From NCBI GenBank assembly GCA_026418655.1, contig JAOAAW010000172.1:1-7096 (forward strand): 7,096 nucleotides of DNA, read 5' to 3'. Origin of the DNA: a bacterium. GTDB taxonomy: Bacteria; Ratteibacteria; UBA8468; B48-G9; DTJG01. Made by a program: the position numbers and the translations under genes. Under the pieces are notes generated by a model, which saw only the letters and a program-made list of their open reading frames with translations, ran no database searches and was not told where the DNA came from. Every line of letters begins with the position of its first letter. Position 1 is the stretch's first letter. This document shows positions 4,910 through 7,096 of the stretch, piece after piece.

Positions 4910-4914
4910 ATAAG

Positions 4915-6204
4915 ATGAAATTAAATTCCTATAAACTAAGTGCGCTTGTTATCTTTATGCTTTTCTGTTCGGGTTCGCTCTTTTCTGAAGAAGTCCCGAT
5001 GCAAAGATTGAATAATTTTGCAAAAAATATAGAGAAATTCCGTGCAGAAGAAATGGGATATCCCCTTAACCAGAATACAGATCTCAAAGAATTCTATCAG
5101 TGGTATCTTAAATCAAAGCTATATGATGTTTCTCTCAACAATGTGGGAGACCCACAACAACCCTCTATCTACCCAATGAATACACACGAATTTGAAAATG
5201 AGGTAATAAACTTTTTTGCACCGCTTTACGGGTTTTCTCAAGACCAAGCCTGGGGAATTGTAACGCATTCGGGCACTGATGGTAATATGCATGGAATGTA
5301 TTTTGGAGCAAAGGTATTACTTGGAAAAACAAAACAACTACCAATAGTTTATGTTTCAGAAGAAGCCCATTATTCCATTAAAAGAATTGCTGATGTTCAA
5401 AATTTAGAACTTCGTTTGATTCCAACCGATGAAACAGGAAAAATGATTATAAGCGAACTTGAAAAGGCATTGGACCCCTCAAAACCCGCATTAATAGTAA
5501 TTGCCATGGGTACCACTTTCAAAGGCGCAATAGACGACCAGAAGGCAATCGACGAGGTCATAAAGAAGAAAAAACCAGTGGCAGTTTACAGACATGTTGA
5601 TGCTGCGCTTTTTGGAGGATATCTGCCATTTACCCAGTATAAAGACCTAGTAAACCGAAAGGTGGTTCCTTTTGATTCGATCGCTGTCAGCGGACACAAA
5701 TTTTTCGGATTTGATGAGCCCATGGGAATTTTTATTACAACAAAGGAGATACGAAATCAAACCAATCCATTCAAAGTTTCTTACCTTAATGAAGCAGTAC
5801 CCACTATAACCTGTTCCAGAAATGCTCTATCAGCACTCAAATTCTGGTGGAAGATAAAGAAGAATGGAACAAAAGGTTTTCAGCAACAGGCAGAAGCAAT
5901 CCTTAAAAATGCTCAGTATCTTGAAGATGAATTAAATAAAATTGGGTATAAAGCTTGGCAAAATGATTATTCCAATACCGTTTACTTCTTAAGACCAAGT
6001 GAAAAAATCATGAAAAAATATACACTTGCTCCAGAGTATGATGAAAGATTGGGTGGAAAAATGGCACATATTGTAGTTATGCAGCATACAACGAAAAATT
6101 TTATTGATGAATTCATAAAGGATTTGAAAGCAGAAGCAAAGCCTCACCCAGATTACCTGAAGAAAAAGGACGATAAAACAAAGATTCCCCGACACTGGCA
6201 TTGA
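4915..6204 (+). CDS. Group II PLP-dependent decarboxylase (histidine decarboxylase-like) with secretion signal
   Basis: 429 residues from the ATG at 4915. The first 25 (MKLNSYKLSALVIFMLFCSGSLFSEE) form a Sec-type signal: positive start, hydrophobic core, polar end; the Cys lacks a proper lipobox. The rest is a fold-type I PLP enzyme resembling bacterial PLP histidine decarboxylase. From N to C: NNVGDPQQPSIYPMNTHEFENEVINFFA, the phosphate-binding turn SGTDGN (119-124), EEAHYSIKR with the ring-stacking His152, IAMGTTFKGAIDD, HVDAAL with the pyridine-N partner Asp229, and SGHK with the Schiff-base Lys262, then TCSRNALSALKFWW. All core catalytic residues are present, so the enzyme should be active. 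The substrate is not certain (histidine or another amino acid). Export is unusual, since relatives are cytoplasmic. A lysine-rich tail ends the protein. No amino acid/amine antiporter gene is visible nearby. Confidence 0.92.
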   Translation: MKLNSYKLSALVIFMLFCSGSLFSEEVPMQRLNNFAKNIEKFRAEEMGYPLNQNTDLKEFYQWYLKSKLYDVSLNNVGDPQQPSIYPMNTHEFENEVINFFAPLYGFSQDQAWGIVTHSGTDGNMHGMYFGAKVLLGKTKQLPIVYVSEEAHYSIKRIADVQNLELRLIPTDETGKMIISELEKALDPSKPALIVIAMGTTFKGAIDDQKAIDEVIKKKKPVAVYRHVDAALFGGYLPFTQYKDLVNRKVVPFDSIAVSGHKFFGFDEPMGIFITTKEIRNQTNPFKVSYLNEAVPTITCSRNALSALKFWWKIKKNGTKGFQQQAEAILKNAQYLEDELNKIGYKAWQNDYSNTVYFLRPSEKIMKKYTLAPEYDERLGGKMAHIVVMQHTTKNFIDEFIKDLKAEAKPHPDYLKKKDDKTKIPRHWH

Positions 6205-6381
6205 TGAATAAAAGCATCTTTATACTTCTGGAGTGTAATCACATATTAAAGTAAAGTTTCCTTTTACAAAAAATCTGAAATAAATTATAGTTCTGTGGTC
6301 CTTTTCTTTTCAATTATTAATCTGAAAATTCACAAGCATTTTTTCAATTTTTAGAAAATTACTTCCACAAAATATGCGGAC
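6205..6381. other. AT-rich intergenic stretch after the decarboxylase
   Basis: I see no gene and no convincing terminator here. A weak GTAAA...TTTAC stem with a 7-8-base loop (near 6251-6267) is followed by A rather than T on the plus strand. The next recognisable element is the promoter at 6382. Confidence 0.55.
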
Positions 6382-6410
6382 TTGACAAAAATTTTAACAG
6401 CAGTTAAAAT
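6382..6410 (+). promoter_or_regulatory. Promoter of the lacI-like gene with an overlapping dyad
   Basis: TTGACA (6382-6387), 17 bp, TAAAAT (6405-6410); the start is expected near 6417. A perfect 8-bp inverted repeat, ATTTTAAC (6391-6398) and GTTAAAAT (6403-6410), fills the spacer and covers the -10, as a repressor operator would. It lacks the central CG of usual LacI-family operators, so another regulator may bind it. Confidence 0.7.
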
Positions 6411-6471
6411 GTACCTGACGATGATTACAGGAAATCAATGTAGTTCAATGAAATATAGAAAAAATCGTTTA

Positions 6472-6487
6472 TTTAAATCGGTTTAAA
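6472..6487 (+). promoter_or_regulatory. LacI-family operator in the leader of the lacI-like gene
   Basis: TTTAAATCGGTTTAAA is a 16-bp palindrome around a central CG, with only the base pair next to the centre asymmetric (T/G). A-rich and T-rich arms around CG are the hallmark of LacI-family sites. It lies about 55 bases after the predicted transcription start and 22 bases before the ATG, so bound repressor would block elongation. Autoregulation is the likely meaning. No equally good copy was found before the decarboxylase. Confidence 0.65.
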
Positions 6488-6509
6488 AACAGATGCCGGG
6501 GGTTAAAAT

Positions 6510-7096
6510 ATGACGCAAAAAGAAATAGCAAAAATGCTGGGAATCTCAAGAGCAACGGTTTCCCTTGCCTTAAGAAATTATCCAAAGATAAGTCAAGAAA
6601 CAAAGGAGAAGGTTTTAAAGCTTGCGAAGGTATTAAATTATAGACCTAACATTCTTGCTCAAAATCTGTTGAAGGGGAAAACATACACTGTTGGAATAAT
6701 GCAGGCATTTCCTTTCAGCCCATTTTTTATAGAGCTAACAGGAAAAATTCATCATTTTCTCAGAAAAAGAAACTATGTGTGTATATCTGTTGAAGTCGGG
6801 ACAGAACAGGAATTCAAGGAAGTTATTGAAACATTTTTAACAAGAAAAGTAGACGCAATAATATGCCTGATTTCCTTTCTTGAGCTTGAAGGGGTTCTAC
6901 AACTCAAGAAAGAAAATGTTAAAACAGTTTTTTATAATGAAAACCCTGAATTGCCAGCAGATATAGTCGCTATTGACACATACAAGGGTGGTTCATTAGC
7001 AACAGAACATCTTATGAAATTGGGTCATGTGAAAATTGGCTTCGTAGGTAAAGGTCAGAATGAACTGAGCGACAGAAGATATGCTGGATATAAAGA
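6510..7096 (+). CDS. LacI-family transcriptional regulator, 3' end outside the window
   Basis: 195 codons are visible. Residues 3-23 form the LacI helix-turn-helix (QKEIAKMLGISRATVSLALRN). They are followed by the family signature ISQETKEKVLKLAKVLNYRPN (27-47) and the hinge ILAQNLLKGKT (48-58), where the Leu pair would enter the minor groove at the central CG. From Val61 the periplasmic-binding-protein-like effector domain begins (VGIMQAFPFSPFFIELTGKI), running to LGHVKIGFVG (171-180) and SDRRYAGYK at the edge. The family usually senses sugars or nucleosides and represses nearby catabolic genes; the effector cannot be read here. The ATG at 6510 follows a GGGGG ribosome-site-like run by seven bases. 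Its target operon presumably lies beyond 7096. Confidence 0.95.
   Translation, partial: MTQKEIAKMLGISRATVSLALRNYPKISQETKEKVLKLAKVLNYRPNILAQNLLKGKTYTVGIMQAFPFSPFFIELTGKIHHFLRKRNYVCISVEVGTEQEFKEVIETFLTRKVDAIICLISFLELEGVLQLKKENVKTVFYNENPELPADIVAIDTYKGGSLATEHLMKLGHVKIGFVGKGQNELSDRRYAGYK

Noticed and set aside
4852..4914. Longer decarboxylase starting at the ATG at 4852
   Set aside because: No ribosome site there, and the extra 21 charged residues would precede a good signal peptide; AAGGAGG supports the ATG at 4915.
6421..6486. A 21-codon leader ORF before the lacI-like gene
   Set aside because: No ribosome site before its ATG and no notable composition, unlike the leader ORF at 4760.

Overview
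The window comes from an AT-rich bacterial genome. Bacterial-type sigma-70 promoters, Shine-Dalgarno sites, a LacI-family repressor and tRNA genes without an encoded CCA end all point to a bacterium. A UroD-fold methyltransferase-like protein, a kelch-repeat lipoprotein and a LacI regulator side by side recall uncultured environmental lineages (PVC/Omnitrophota-like). That placement is an impression, not something the sequence proves.

Layout, left to right. (1) 3-440 (+): C-terminal catalytic half of a tyrosine recombinase, cut by the window edge. (2) 447-530 (+): tRNA-Ser(UGA), six bases after the integrase stop. Its 3' end, with extra flank, is duplicated 128 bp downstream (531-696). (3) 726-1811 (-): UroD/MtaA-like protein. 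(4) 1906-2103 (+): small unknown ORF, probably transcribed divergently from the UroD-like gene. (5) 2088-4233 (-): compact three-gene operon reading cupin, lipoyl/octanoyl transferase, kelch lipoprotein, with gaps of +3 and -8 nt. (6) 4275-4515 (-): tRNA-Arg(CCU), again with a duplicated 3' end. (7) 4694-6204 (+): strong promoter, a 23-codon upstream ORF with a good ribosome site, then a group II PLP-dependent decarboxylase (histidine decarboxylase-like) with a secretion signal. (8) 6382-7096 (+): promoter and operators, then the N-terminal two thirds of a LacI-family repressor, cut by the window edge.

The most unusual feature is shared by two unrelated tRNA genes. Each is followed by a short T-containing stretch, then an inverted copy of its own T-arm region, then a 71-74 bp spacer with hairpins, then a second copy of the tRNA 3' end and a second inverted T-arm. 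The Arg copies have diverged, yet one stem pair has changed on both sides. This looks like one class of small tRNA-3'-end-associated element rather than chance, and a tyrosine recombinase lies beside one of the two copies. No complete multi-gene defence or mobile system can be shown in this window.
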